Shown piece after piece: positions 55,093 to 64,000 of a DNA stretch of 64,000 bases. Made by a program: the position numbers and the translations under genes. Position 1 is the first letter of the stretch. Every line of letters starts with the position of its first letter. Origin of the DNA: Rhodopseudomonas palustris (lineage in GTDB: Bacteria > Pseudomonadota > Alphaproteobacteria > Rhizobiales > Xanthobacteraceae); assembly GCF_034479375.1 (NCBI RefSeq), contig NZ_CP140155.1:5184501-5248500 (forward strand), written 5' to 3'. The notes beneath the pieces are model-generated. The model saw only the letters and a program-made list of their open reading frames with translations. It made no database searches and was not told the origin of the DNA.

Positions 55093-55899
55093 ATGTCGAG
55101 ATCGCAGTTGGTTGCTGAGCACTTACCGTTGTTGCGTCGCTATGCGCGAGCCTTGACCGGCAACCAGGCGTCGGGTGACGCCTATGTTGGTGCAATGCTG
55201 GAAGCGCTGCTTCAGGACCCGGCACTGCTCGACGAACGACATGGACCGCGCGCGGGGCTGTTTCGCCTATTTGCTCAGATCTGGAATTCGGTAGCACTGA
55301 ACGACGACTCCGAGGTCCGCTCGCTGCCCATGCCGTCCGAACGTCGCCTCTCGGCGATCACTCCGCTGCCGAGGCAGGCGTTCCTGCTGTTGTCGCTGGA
55401 GGGGTTTTCCGAGGAAGAAGTGGCCTTCGTCCTCCACACCGACGTTGGGGAAATCCGTCAACTCGCCGATACGGCGGGCCGGGAGATGGCCGAGGAGATC
55501 GCCACCGATGTCCTGATCATCGAGGACGAGACCTTTATCGCGATGGATCTGGAAAGCCTGGTCAAGAATCTCGGCCACAATGTCATCGGTGTCGCCCGCA
55601 CCCATGCGGACGCGATCGCCCTGGCGCGCTCCAAGAAACCGGGTCTGATCCTTGCCGATATCCAGCTCGCCGATGGCAGTTCCGGCCTGGACGCGGTCAA
55701 CGAGTTGCTGAAGACCTTCGAGGTGCCGGTGGTGTTCATCACCGCCTATCCGGAGCGGTTCCTGACCGGCGAGCGCCCCGAGCCGGCGTTCCTGATCTCG
55801 AAGCCGTTCCAGCCGGCGATGGTTTCTGCGGTGGCGAGTCAGGCGCTGTTCTTCCAGCGCAATTCGCGCAACCGGACGCCGAACGCCGCCGCATCCTGA
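55093..55899 (+). CDS. phyR: Anti-anti-sigma response regulator PhyR
   Basis: The switch of the general stress response. The 268-residue protein has an N-terminal sigma-like domain (about 1-140; LPRQAFLLLSLEGFSEEEVAFVL) that mimics EcfG and binds NepR. The C-terminal receiver (about 138-262) has E144-D145 in the acidic pocket, phospho-acceptor D189 in LILADIQLADG, VFITAYPERF and the Lys in LISKPF. Phosphorylation releases the sigma-like domain. ATG at 55093 has a GGAG-type site upstream. It is divergent from nepR-ecfG. Confidence 0.96.
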   Translation: MSRSQLVAEHLPLLRRYARALTGNQASGDAYVGAMLEALLQDPALLDERHGPRAGLFRLFAQIWNSVALNDDSEVRSLPMPSERRLSAITPLPRQAFLLLSLEGFSEEEVAFVLHTDVGEIRQLADTAGREMAEEIATDVLIIEDETFIAMDLESLVKNLGHNVIGVARTHADAIALARSKKPGLILADIQLADGSSGLDAVNELLKTFEVPVVFITAYPERFLTGERPEPAFLISKPFQPAMVSAVASQALFFQRNSRNRTPNAAAS

Positions 55900-55928
55900 C
55901 AACTGATCTCGGCAGCCGATCTGCTGCA

Positions 55929-55967
55929 CAAGGCCGCTCGCGCGCAAGCGCGGGCGGCCTCTTTGTA
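55929..55967 (+). terminator. Rho-independent terminator of phyR
   Basis: The stem AGGCCGC...GCGGCCT, interrupted by a small CGCGCGCAAGCGCG apex, is followed by CTTTGT. It lies about 30 bases past the phyR stop. Confidence 0.8.
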
Positions 55968-56056
55968 AGGTCCATTGCGAGCGTATTTCCGACCGCCACG
56001 ATCTGCGCTCTCCGGCACTCGCCGGAATCTCGAACTCGCTCGATCCAGTCAGGAGA

Positions 56057-56142
56057 GCAAAGCAAAGAACAGGGCGCAGCTGGCATCACCACAGCTGCGC
56101 CCTGTATTGCCGGTCAATTGGGGCAGGGGGACTAACCGGCGC
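56057..56142 (-). ncRNA. Candidate GsrN-like small RNA downstream of phyR
   Basis: No gene was expected here, but the minus strand has all the parts of a short RNA. An EcfG-like promoter (56149-56174) points to a start near 56142. The first hairpin pairs CCGGTTAGT (56139-56131) with GACCGG-containing bases 56118-56110, nine pairs including two G-U, and presents the 12-base loop CCCCCTGCCCCA. The second is a perfect 13-bp stem (56104-56092 with 56082-56070), followed by TTCTTTGCTTTGC, an intrinsic terminator. A C-rich 5' loop with a terminator hairpin, made by the general-stress sigma, is the architecture of GsrN of Caulobacter. No homology search was possible; ends are estimates. Confidence 0.55.
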
Positions 56143-56148
56143 GGGCAC

Positions 56149-56174
56149 AACCTTCATGGCTGGTCTGATGTTCC
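56149..56174 (-). promoter_or_regulatory. EcfG-like promoter of the candidate small RNA
   Basis: Read on the minus strand: GGAAC, 17 bases, GGTT. The -35 is exact and the GTT of the -10 is kept; one base differs from CGTT. The spacing of 17 is also allowed for this sigma class. Confidence 0.55.
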
Positions 56175-56325
56175 GAAGCCGCGCCGGAAAATTTCACACA
56201 CTTAGTTGATCGATCGTTATCGAACCCTGCCCGCGCCCAAACGATTAATTGGTGTGGCGGGCTTGACAAGCCGCCGAAAGAACGAAAGCGGCAATCCTGC
56301 CGCGTAAAAAGAGCGGCAAGATACC

Positions 56326-56709
56326 ATGTCACTAATCGTGCGGGGAATTTTGGGCGCCATTGCGATCACGGGCACGCTCGGCGTGGCACAGCTGGCGGTT
56401 GGCGGCGACCTCGGTCAGGTCCGCCTGCAGCGAGATGCCTCGACGGCCCAGGAAATCAACCGCAGCAACAAGGCCGATCGCGGAGCCTTGGCCCGGCAGG
56501 TCGAGCCGGGCCAGACGTTCGGCGTCAATCTGGTCGATCAGTCGGTGCTGGTCCGTGTGCCGGATACGCAGGTAGGCCAGGCCACGCGCATTCGCGCGCA
56601 GCAGCCGGCACCTGTTTCCCCGCGCCGAACGATGGTCGCGTGTGAGCCGGTGGTCAGCGTGTTGACGGAGGTGGCCAAGCGGCTCGAACCCGGTCGATGC
56701 GTGACCTGA
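56326..56709 (+). CDS. Hypothetical secreted protein
   Basis: A 127-residue protein of unknown family. MSLIVRGILGAIAITGTLGVAQLAVGGD is a likely signal peptide or anchor. The mature part is Arg/Gln/Val-rich with two cysteines (CEPVVSV and GRCVT) near the C-terminus that could form a disulfide. ATG at 56326 is the first start; a TTGACA -35-like element lies near 56263. A strong terminator follows at 56738. Confidence 0.6.
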   Translation: MSLIVRGILGAIAITGTLGVAQLAVGGDLGQVRLQRDASTAQEINRSNKADRGALARQVEPGQTFGVNLVDQSVLVRVPDTQVGQATRIRAQQPAPVSPRRTMVACEPVVSVLTEVAKRLEPGRCVT

Positions 56710-56737
56710 TCCTGCTATTCGAGCAACCGAGTTCGCA

Positions 56738-56766
56738 CCCGCCACCTGCAAGGTGGCGGGTTTTTT
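56738..56766 (+). terminator. Rho-independent terminator
   Basis: The perfect 10-bp stem CCCGCCACCT/AGGTGGCGGG with a 3-base loop is followed by TTTTTT. It lies 29 bases after the stop of the hypothetical secreted protein gene. Confidence 0.95.
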
Positions 56767-56837
56767 CGTCCTACGGCGTTGCGGTTCTGGCGGAGCGGAG
56801 CTTCGAGGATCCACCCGCAGGGCCCGGTCGCTGACGA

Positions 56838-57944
56838 TCAGTCGTCGCGGCCCGGCAGTTGCGGGGTGTCCTCGGCGACCAGATGCTCCTTCAGGACCAG
56901 GCCGACGATCAGCAGCGGCGAGGCTAGAAAGCCGCCCATCGGGCCCCATAGCCAGGTCCAGAACGCCAGCGCGATGAAGACCGCGAGCGCATTCAGCTCC
57001 AGCCTCCGCCCGATGATGGTCGGCGTGATGAAATGTCCTTCCACGAAGGTCAGGACGGCAAAGCCGAGCGGAGCCAGCAGGCCTGCGCCCATCGTGGGCA
57101 TGCTGATGATCCCGACCAGGGTCAGGATGACGAACATCACGATCGGCCCAATGACCGGGATGAAATTCAGCGTCGCGGCGAGCGCGCCGAGCCCGGCCGG
57201 ATTCGGCATCCCGGCGAGGGCGCAAATGACGCCCGTCGCGGCCCCGTAGCACAGGTTGATGATCGTCACGGTCAGCAGATAGCCGCCGAGGCTTTGCTCG
57301 ATCTCATTGAGGATGCGCAAGGTGCGCAGCCGCGCGCCGCGGCCGCCGAAATTCATCACCAAAGCGCGGCGCAGGTCCTTCCAACTCGCGATGAACAGCA
57401 CGAGGGTGACGAGAAACAGCAGGAATTCGGTCAGGGTCGGTGACAGGAATTCCAGCGTCGGCTGCATCCAGTCGATCTGCGGCATCTGGGATGGTGCAGA
57501 CACCGCCGGTTCAGTGCCGCCCAGGGCCGATTGAAGCTGTCGCCACAGTCCCATCGGTCGCTCGAAGAAGCTCAGCTTGTCGCGCAGGATCACGCCGAGT
57601 TCGGGAAGCCGGCTGGTCCAGTCGATCAGCGGCACCGAGATCAGCGCCACCATGAAGCCGACCCCCGCCAGTGCCAGCGCCACGATCAGCACCGCGCAGA
57701 CCGCGCGCGGAATTCGCCAGCGCTCCATCAAGGTCGCGGCCGGCGACAGCATCGTGCCCACCACGAAGGCGGTGACGATCGGCAGGAAGAACGGCTTGGC
57801 GACGTAGAGAAGCCCGATCACCACGATGATCACCAGGGCCACCAGAGCGAACGCGACGACCTCGGTCCGCCGGATCAGCGGAGGTTGCTCCTCCTTGCTG
57901 TCGGGAAGCGGGGTGCCCGCAGGCTCCACGGGAAGAGTTCTCAC
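56838..57944 (-). CDS. AI-2E family transporter (PerM/TqsA-like membrane protein)
   Basis: A 368-residue membrane protein with about eight helices; the AI-2E family exports small molecules such as autoinducer 2 or acts as an Na+/H+ antiporter. Family marks visible are LYVAKPFFLPIVTAFVVGTMLSP, the GGYLLTVTIINLCYGAATG segment, LGALAATLNFIPVIGPIV and FVEGHFITPTIIGRRLELNALAV (given as short motifs FVEGHFITP and IIGRRLELN). The start is GTG at 57944 with GGGGCGA upstream. A near-EcfG site lies at 58035-58059. The substrate is not predictable. Confidence 0.83.
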   Translation of the reverse strand: MRTLPVEPAGTPLPDSKEEQPPLIRRTEVVAFALVALVIIVVIGLLYVAKPFFLPIVTAFVVGTMLSPAATLMERWRIPRAVCAVLIVALALAGVGFMVALISVPLIDWTSRLPELGVILRDKLSFFERPMGLWRQLQSALGGTEPAVSAPSQMPQIDWMQPTLEFLSPTLTEFLLFLVTLVLFIASWKDLRRALVMNFGGRGARLRTLRILNEIEQSLGGYLLTVTIINLCYGAATGVICALAGMPNPAGLGALAATLNFIPVIGPIVMFVILTLVGIISMPTMGAGLLAPLGFAVLTFVEGHFITPTIIGRRLELNALAVFIALAFWTWLWGPMGGFLASPLLIVGLVLKEHLVAEDTPQLPGRDD

Positions 57945-58127
57945 CAGATCGCCCCGCTACATTCGACGGATCGTGAAGGGAAGGGCTGTCGACCGGGCGG
58001 ATTCCGCATCGGGTGCGCAGCAGCCCGGTGCCTCAACATGAAGTGCTCGCGAAAGTTCCGGGTGGGATATCGGCGGCGCCCAGGGTGGCCGAGCGTACAG
58101 CGTTGTCAGGCGGGTCCTGGCCTACGG

Positions 58128-58152
58128 GGAACTCCGAAGGGCTCATCGCGTT
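58128..58152 (+). promoter_or_regulatory. EcfG-type promoter of the L,D-transpeptidase operon
   Basis: GGAAC, 16 bases, CGTT, exact. It lies 48 bases before the start of the L,D-transpeptidase gene. On the minus strand a weaker site (GGAAC-N16-TGTT, 58059-58035) faces the AI-2E transporter gene. Confidence 0.8.
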
Positions 58153-58199
58153 TGTTAGCAGCATCACAACGGTGCGAGCCACAAGGCAGGGACATCGCC

Positions 58200-58955
58200 A
58201 TGATTACTTCCGGAAATGCACTGCGGAGCAATTCGGTGACGCGTCCGCTGGTGGCCTTCGCGGCTGCCCTGCTGATCACGGTCTCGCTGTCCGGTGCCGC
58301 TTCGGCACAAATGCTGGGCTACGCTGCAGCGCCTCAGGCCGGTCCGTTCGGGGTCGATGACGAGGTGCTGGCGGCTCCGCTGGCCACTTCGCCGGACGCG
58401 GCGCTGAGCGATGACGAAGATGCGCAGCTGTCGGATCGGCTGCGCCGTCAGGTGGTCGCCTATGACAGCAATCAGCCGGCCGGGACCATTGTGATCGATA
58501 CCGCGAATACGTACCTGTATTATGTTCTCGGCGGTGGCCGCGCGATCCGCTACGGAGTTGGCGTCGGCCGCGAAGGGTTCACCTGGGCCGGCACTCAGAC
58601 GATTACCCGCAAAGCCGAGTGGCCGGACTGGCATCCGCCGGCGCAGATGATCGCGCGCCAGCCTTATCTGCCGCGCTTCATGGCCGGCGGCCCGGGCAAT
58701 CCGCTGGGCGCGCGGGCGATGTATCTCGGCTCGACCGAATATCGCATCCACGGCACCAACGATCCTTCGACCATCGGCAGGTTCGTCTCGTCGGGCTGTA
58801 TCCGTCTGACCAACGAGGATGTCGCGGACCTGTTCAGCCGCACCAGGGTCGGCGCTCGGGTCGTGGTACTGCCGAAATCCTCTCCGAACCGCGAAGCCCG
58901 CAAGGCGCGACCGGGCCGGCATGCGATGAACATTGCGGTGACGTCGCTCGACTAA
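58200..58955 (+). CDS. Periplasmic L,D-transpeptidase (YkuD domain)
   Basis: Makes 3-3 cross-links or attaches proteins to peptidoglycan. The 251-residue protein has a signal peptide (residues 1-36, cut after ASA) and a YkuD domain (about 95-230) with H184 (YRIHGTNDP) and the nucleophile C200 (VSSGCIRLTNED). No PG-binding LysM domain is present. The ATG at 58200 is preceded by AAGGCAGGG. An EcfG promoter lies directly upstream, so wall remodelling is probably part of the stress response. The gene is followed after 23 bases by a DUF2865-type gene. Confidence 0.9.
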   Translation: MITSGNALRSNSVTRPLVAFAAALLITVSLSGAASAQMLGYAAAPQAGPFGVDDEVLAAPLATSPDAALSDDEDAQLSDRLRRQVVAYDSNQPAGTIVIDTANTYLYYVLGGGRAIRYGVGVGREGFTWAGTQTITRKAEWPDWHPPAQMIARQPYLPRFMAGGPGNPLGARAMYLGSTEYRIHGTNDPSTIGRFVSSGCIRLTNEDVADLFSRTRVGARVVVLPKSSPNREARKARPGRHAMNIAVTSLD

Positions 58956-58978
58956 TGTCCACCCGACCGGAGGTCGCG

Positions 58979-59626
58979 ATGCGTCGCTCAACTGCAAAGG
59001 CAATCGGGATCTGCGGCGTCGCGATGATGTCGCTGGCCGGAACGGCGTCGAGCGCGCAGGCGCAGGATTTCTTCTCGGCGCTGTTTCATGGCTTCCAGCC
59101 TCCGGCACGCCACTACGTTCCGGAGCGGGCCTTCCCGTTCGCCAGCGAGGGCGACTACGCGCCCAGGGCGCGCCGCCCGGCGCGGACATATTCCAGCGGT
59201 GGCCAGGCCTTCTGCGTCCGCACCTGCGACGGCCGCTACTTCCCGATCGCGGCGACCGGCGGTGAAAGCAAGGACGCGACCTGCAACAGCTTCTGCCCCG
59301 CCAGCGAAACCAAGGTGGTGTATGGCTCCGATATCGACGGTGCTCGTACATCGAACGGCAAGCCCTATTCGGAGCTTCCGAACGCCTTCAAATACCGCAA
59401 CGAGATCGTCGCCGGCTGCACCTGCAACGGCAAGGATCAGTTCGGTCTGGCGAAGATCAAGATCGAAGACGATCCGACCGTCCGGAAGGGCGACATCGTC
59501 GCCAGTGAGGACGGTCTGAAGGTCGCCGGTCGGCCCGACCGTCGCGAAGGCGCGCTGAATTACTCGCCTGCGCCGGCGTCGATTCGCGCCGGTTACGGCA
59601 AGGTGCCGGTTGTCGCCGCGAACTGA
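58979..59626 (+). CDS. DUF2865-family secreted protein
   Basis: A 215-residue protein with a signal peptide (MRRSTAKAIGICGVAMMSLA...AQA). The conserved core has paired cysteines in AFCVRTCDGRYFPI, ATCNSFCPASETKVVYGSDID and CTCNGKDQFGLA, which fits the alphaproteobacterial DUF2865 family of unknown function. ATG at 58979 has GGAGG 5 bases upstream and is preferred over the ATG at 58955. It is second in the operon led by the L,D-transpeptidase, so it probably acts in the periplasm under stress. Confidence 0.82.
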   Translation: MRRSTAKAIGICGVAMMSLAGTASSAQAQDFFSALFHGFQPPARHYVPERAFPFASEGDYAPRARRPARTYSSGGQAFCVRTCDGRYFPIAATGGESKDATCNSFCPASETKVVYGSDIDGARTSNGKPYSELPNAFKYRNEIVAGCTCNGKDQFGLAKIKIEDDPTVRKGDIVASEDGLKVAGRPDRREGALNYSPAPASIRAGYGKVPVVAAN

Positions 59627-59772
59627 CGGAGACGGCTGGTCGTCGTAGTCCCTGCCGCAGCTCTGCCGGTCGCCGGAAACCATGTCACTTGACTAGCCCC
59701 AAGTTCGGCCAGCGCAGATTTCGACCGTGAACCTGCCGACGCTACCGTGCAGCCACAATCAGTTCCGCTCAT

Positions 59773-59797
59773 GGAACCGACTTGCCCGCTCGCCGTT
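59773..59797 (+). promoter_or_regulatory. EcfG-type promoter of the 51-residue membrane protein
   Basis: GGAAC, 16 bases, CGTT, exact. The predicted transcript start is about 35 bases before the small gene. Confidence 0.8.
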
Positions 59798-59837
59798 AGT
59801 TCAGCGCGGGTGGGCCGCGGGCTGAAAGGATCTTGCG

Positions 59838-59993
59838 ATGCTGGTCGGTATTCTGATTACGTTTCTCGTCGTTATTCTGGTTTTGTATCTGATCAACCTG
59901 CTGCCGCTGGACGGGCGCGCCAAGCAGATTGCGCGTGTCATCGTGATCATTGTCGGCATCATTTCGCTGCTGAAGTATCTGGCGGTGTTCTAG
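59838..59993 (+). CDS. Small two-helix membrane protein (Thivi_2564-like)
   Basis: A 51-residue protein, MLVGILITFLVVILVLYLIN... to ...LKYLAVF. Two hydrophobic helices (about 3-20 and 31-48) are joined by the short polar loop LPLDGRAKQIAR. The pattern of two helices around a PxDGK/R-type turn is that of the Thivi_2564 family of small membrane proteins of unknown function. AAAGGA lies 7 bases before the ATG. An exact EcfG promoter upstream implies stress induction. Confidence 0.82.
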   Translation: MLVGILITFLVVILVLYLINLLPLDGRAKQIARVIVIIVGIISLLKYLAVF

Positions 59994-60134
59994 CGAAATG
60001 GTGTGACGCGAACGCCGAGCGTACGGTCGGAATCAAACAGGCGGGGCGTGCGCGATGCGTGCGCCCCGTTTTCGTATCGAGCGCGATGTCATATCGGCGC
60101 AACGCGCCGCTGGTTCATTTCCGAACAATCGCAC

Positions 60135-60163
60135 AAAGAAAAGCCCCGGCTTGCGCCGGGGCT
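60135..60163 (-). terminator. Rho-independent terminator of csbD
   Basis: On the minus strand a 9-bp stem AGCCCCGGC/GCCGGGGCT with a 4-base loop is followed by TTTCTTTG. It lies 26 bases past the csbD stop. Confidence 0.88.
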
Positions 60164-60188
60164 CACTCCGTTCAAACGAAATGCGCCA

Positions 60189-60389
60189 TCAGCGCAGAGT
60201 CTTGAACCAATCATCGACGTCGCTGCTCACCTTGTCCTTGGCGTAGCCGTAACGCTCCTGAAGCTTGCCTTCGAGCTGGTCGCGGCGGCCGGCGATCTTG
60301 TCGAGATCGTCATCGGTCAGTTCGCCCCACTTCTCTTTGACGTTGCCCTTGAATTGCTTCCAGTTGCCTTCAACGCGGTCCCAATTCAT
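60189..60389 (-). CDS. CsbD-family general stress protein
   Basis: A 66-residue hydrophilic protein. MNWDRVEGNWKQFKGNVKEKWG and DQLEGKLQERYGYAKDKV are the CsbD-like repeats (quoted as short motifs). Three ATG codons lie in a row; the third (60389) gives the standard MNWD start with the right distance from GGAG. CsbD proteins are abundant under general stress, function unknown. An exact EcfG promoter lies 28-52 bases upstream. Confidence 0.93.
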   Translation of the reverse strand: MNWDRVEGNWKQFKGNVKEKWGELTDDDLDKIAGRRDQLEGKLQERYGYAKDKVSSDVDDWFKTLR

Positions 60390-60416
60390 CATCATTCTCC
60401 GTTGTAGATGCTCATC

Positions 60417-60441
60417 AACGGACGGCTGTGTCGAAGGTTCC
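60417..60441 (-). promoter_or_regulatory. EcfG-type promoter of csbD
   Basis: Read on the minus strand: GGAAC, 16 bases, CGTT, exact. The predicted leader is about 20 bases. Confidence 0.82.
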
Positions 60442-60564
60442 CGGACCGTCTGCGGCAAGCGGTCGCCCGAATCTCGGCGCCAAGTAACAGGTTACCGAAC
60501 GTAAAAAGACCCCTCCCTTGCGGGAGAGGCCTTGCTTGTCGGCGGGCCGATAAGTTTGACCTGA

Positions 60565-62781
<2,217 letters not shown>

Positions 62782-62884
62782 TCAGGGGTCAAAATGAGCC
62801 GACGACCGCGGAAGGCGGCCTCGGGGGTGCCTCTTTTAGCGCCAAAGGCAAGGGCATTGGAAGGCCCCAGGCGCCGGCCGCGAC

Positions 62885-63754
62885 TTATAGCGACGGATGC
62901 TCGTCGCCGGCCAGCCGCTCCAGCAGCATTTTCAGCAGGATGGTGACCACCGCCACCGCCGTCAGCGTGGTTGCCGCGGCGAACGCGCCTGCGACATTAT
63001 AGTCCTGGTACAACAGTTCGATCTGCAGCGGCAGCGTGGTTGTCTGGCCCCGGACGTTGCCGGACACCACCGATACCGCGCCGAACTCGCCCAGCACGCG
63101 CGCGTTGCACAGGATCGCGCCGTACAGCACCGCCCAGCGGATGTTCGGCAGGGTGACGCGCAGGAAGGTGGCGAAGCCGCCGGCGCCCAGCGTCACCGCG
63201 GCCTCTTCCTCGTCGGTGCCCTGCACCTGCATCAGCGGGATCAGTTCGCGGGCGACATAGGGCGCTGTGACGAACATGCTGGCGAGCACGATGCCCGGCA
63301 GCGCGAACATCACTTTGATCCCGAGTTGCTCGAGCAGCGGCCCGAACAGGCCCTGCGAGCCGTAGACGAACAGATAGGCGACGCCGGCGACGATCGGCGA
63401 GATCGAATAGGGCAGCTCGATCAGGGCGATCAGCAATGTGCGGCCGGGGAATTCGAACTTGGTGACGGTCCAGGCCGCGGCGAGGCCGAACAGGATATTG
63501 ACGGGCACCGCGATCAGCGCCGTGATCGTGGTCAGCCACATCGCGTGCAGCGTGCCCGGATCGCCGAGATTGCGCAGGAACACGCCGACGCCCTGTGCGA
63601 AGGCCGAGGTCAGGATCACCGCCAGCGGCGCCACCAGGATGAACAGCGTCACCACGGCGACCACGCTCAACACGACGAAGCGCGCGACCGGCCCGGCGCC
63701 GACCGGCGTCACCATCCAGCCCGGTTGCGCGGGGCGTTGCGGTTTCGGCGTCAT
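62885..63754 (-). CDS. cysW: Sulfate/thiosulfate ABC transporter permease CysW
   Basis: An inner-membrane permease with six helices, 289 residues, for sulfate import. It has the coupling-loop motif ELIPLMQVQGTDEEEAAVTLGAGGFATFLRVTLPNI (shown as short parts EEEAAVTLGAGG and FLRVTLPNI) and ARVLGEFGAVSVVSGN. Its ATG overlaps the stop of cysT (ATGA, 63751-63754), so the operon runs cysT-cysW on the minus strand. The ATPase gene cysA is not found downstream; glcB follows. Confidence 0.93.
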   Translation of the reverse strand: MTPKPQRPAQPGWMVTPVGAGPVARFVVLSVVAVVTLFILVAPLAVILTSAFAQGVGVFLRNLGDPGTLHAMWLTTITALIAVPVNILFGLAAAWTVTKFEFPGRTLLIALIELPYSISPIVAGVAYLFVYGSQGLFGPLLEQLGIKVMFALPGIVLASMFVTAPYVARELIPLMQVQGTDEEEAAVTLGAGGFATFLRVTLPNIRWAVLYGAILCNARVLGEFGAVSVVSGNVRGQTTTLPLQIELLYQDYNVAGAFAAATTLTAVAVVTILLKMLLERLAGDEHPSL

Positions 63755-64000
63755 GCGTTGCCCCGTCCGAGGTAGCGCAGTTGCCAGGCCTGCACCGTAT
63801 TGGTGACGATCAGCATCGCGAACGCCATCGCCAGCATCACGGTGGCGATCGCGGCGGCGGCCGGGTAGTCGTATTCCTCGAGCCGGATGAAGGCCAGCAA
63901 AGCGACGATCTCGGTCTTCATCGGCTGGTTGCCGGCGATGAAGATTACCGCGCCGAATTCGCCGAGGCTGCGCGCGAATGCCAGCGACGCGCCGGCCAGC
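63751..64000 (-). CDS. cysT: Sulfate ABC transporter permease CysT, C-terminal fragment
   Basis: The frame is open from the stop TGA (63751-63753) to the right edge and gives the last 82 residues or so. It reads ...GASLAFARSLGEFGAVIFIAGN, MKTEIVALLAFIRLEEYDYP, a last helix, and QAWQLRYLGRGNA at the end, all typical of CysT. The start lies beyond the window. Confidence 0.92.
   Translation of the reverse strand, partial: LAGASLAFARSLGEFGAVIFIAGNQPMKTEIVALLAFIRLEEYDYPAAAAIATVMLAMAFAMLIVTNTVQAWQLRYLGRGNA

Noticed and set aside
56332..57252. A 306-codon minus-strand frame over the AI-2E transporter end
   Set aside because: It overlaps recognised coding sequence in another frame and has an Arg-rich shadow translation.

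Overview
The window reads as chromosome of a GC-rich alphaproteobacterium of the Rhodopseudomonas/Bradyrhizobium group, most likely a Rhodopseudomonas palustris strain. The reasons are a fixL-fixJ-receiver-fixK2 cluster in the Bradyrhizobium order, an AadR-type FNR regulator, a NepR/EcfG/PhyR general stress locus, a solitary E. coli-type 13-gene nuo operon with fused nuoCD, and palindromic GTCATC...GATGAC intergenic repeats of the kind common in this family. About 50 genes are supported.

Layout. 1-730: AT-richer left edge with the start of an HD-domain protein gene and a long non-coding stretch. 0.7-11 kb: housekeeping genes (trcR, ispH, thrB, rnhA, a Prx5-type peroxiredoxin, fadD, dacF-like carboxypeptidase, NdvA-like exporter). 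11.4-25.8 kb: nuoABCDEFGHIJKLMN, preceded by a perfect FNR/FixK box. 25.9-27.2 kb: metY. 27.6-31.1 kb: fixK2, a single-domain receiver, fixJ and fixL. 31.2-45.9 kb: a microoxic or energy-stress block (CBS-BON protein, two universal stress proteins, phaC, an APH-AAA kinase fusion, a CBS protein, an acyl-CoA synthetase-GNAT fusion, an Mla-type lipid transporter, a small cytochrome c, aadR) with several more FixK boxes. 46-50 kb: a cyclic-nucleotide-gated K+ channel, a frameshifted gene, a molybdopterin oxidoreductase and an H1-like protein. 51-52 kb: ureG without other urease genes. 52.1-60.5 kb: the general stress response region (HWE/HisKA_2 sensor, EcfG, NepR, PhyR, then envelope and stress genes), with repeated EcfG-type promoters. 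60.5-64 kb: glcB, cysW and the end of cysT.

Two regulatory circuits tie the window together. FixLJ-FixK2, with AadR, senses low oxygen; its predicted TTGAY-N4-RTCAA boxes lie before the nuo operon, a CBS protein, the Mla/hypothetical divergent pair and the cytochrome c/aadR pair. PhyR-NepR-EcfG senses general stress; GGAAC-N16-CGTT promoters lie before the sensor gene, an L,D-transpeptidase operon, a 51-residue membrane protein and csbD.

The most novel candidate is an unannotated small RNA just downstream of phyR on the minus strand, about 56057-56142. It has an EcfG-like promoter, a 5' hairpin with a C-rich loop and a strong 3' terminator hairpin, an architecture that recalls GsrN of Caulobacter. 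No experiment or database search supports it here; the call rests on the sequence alone.
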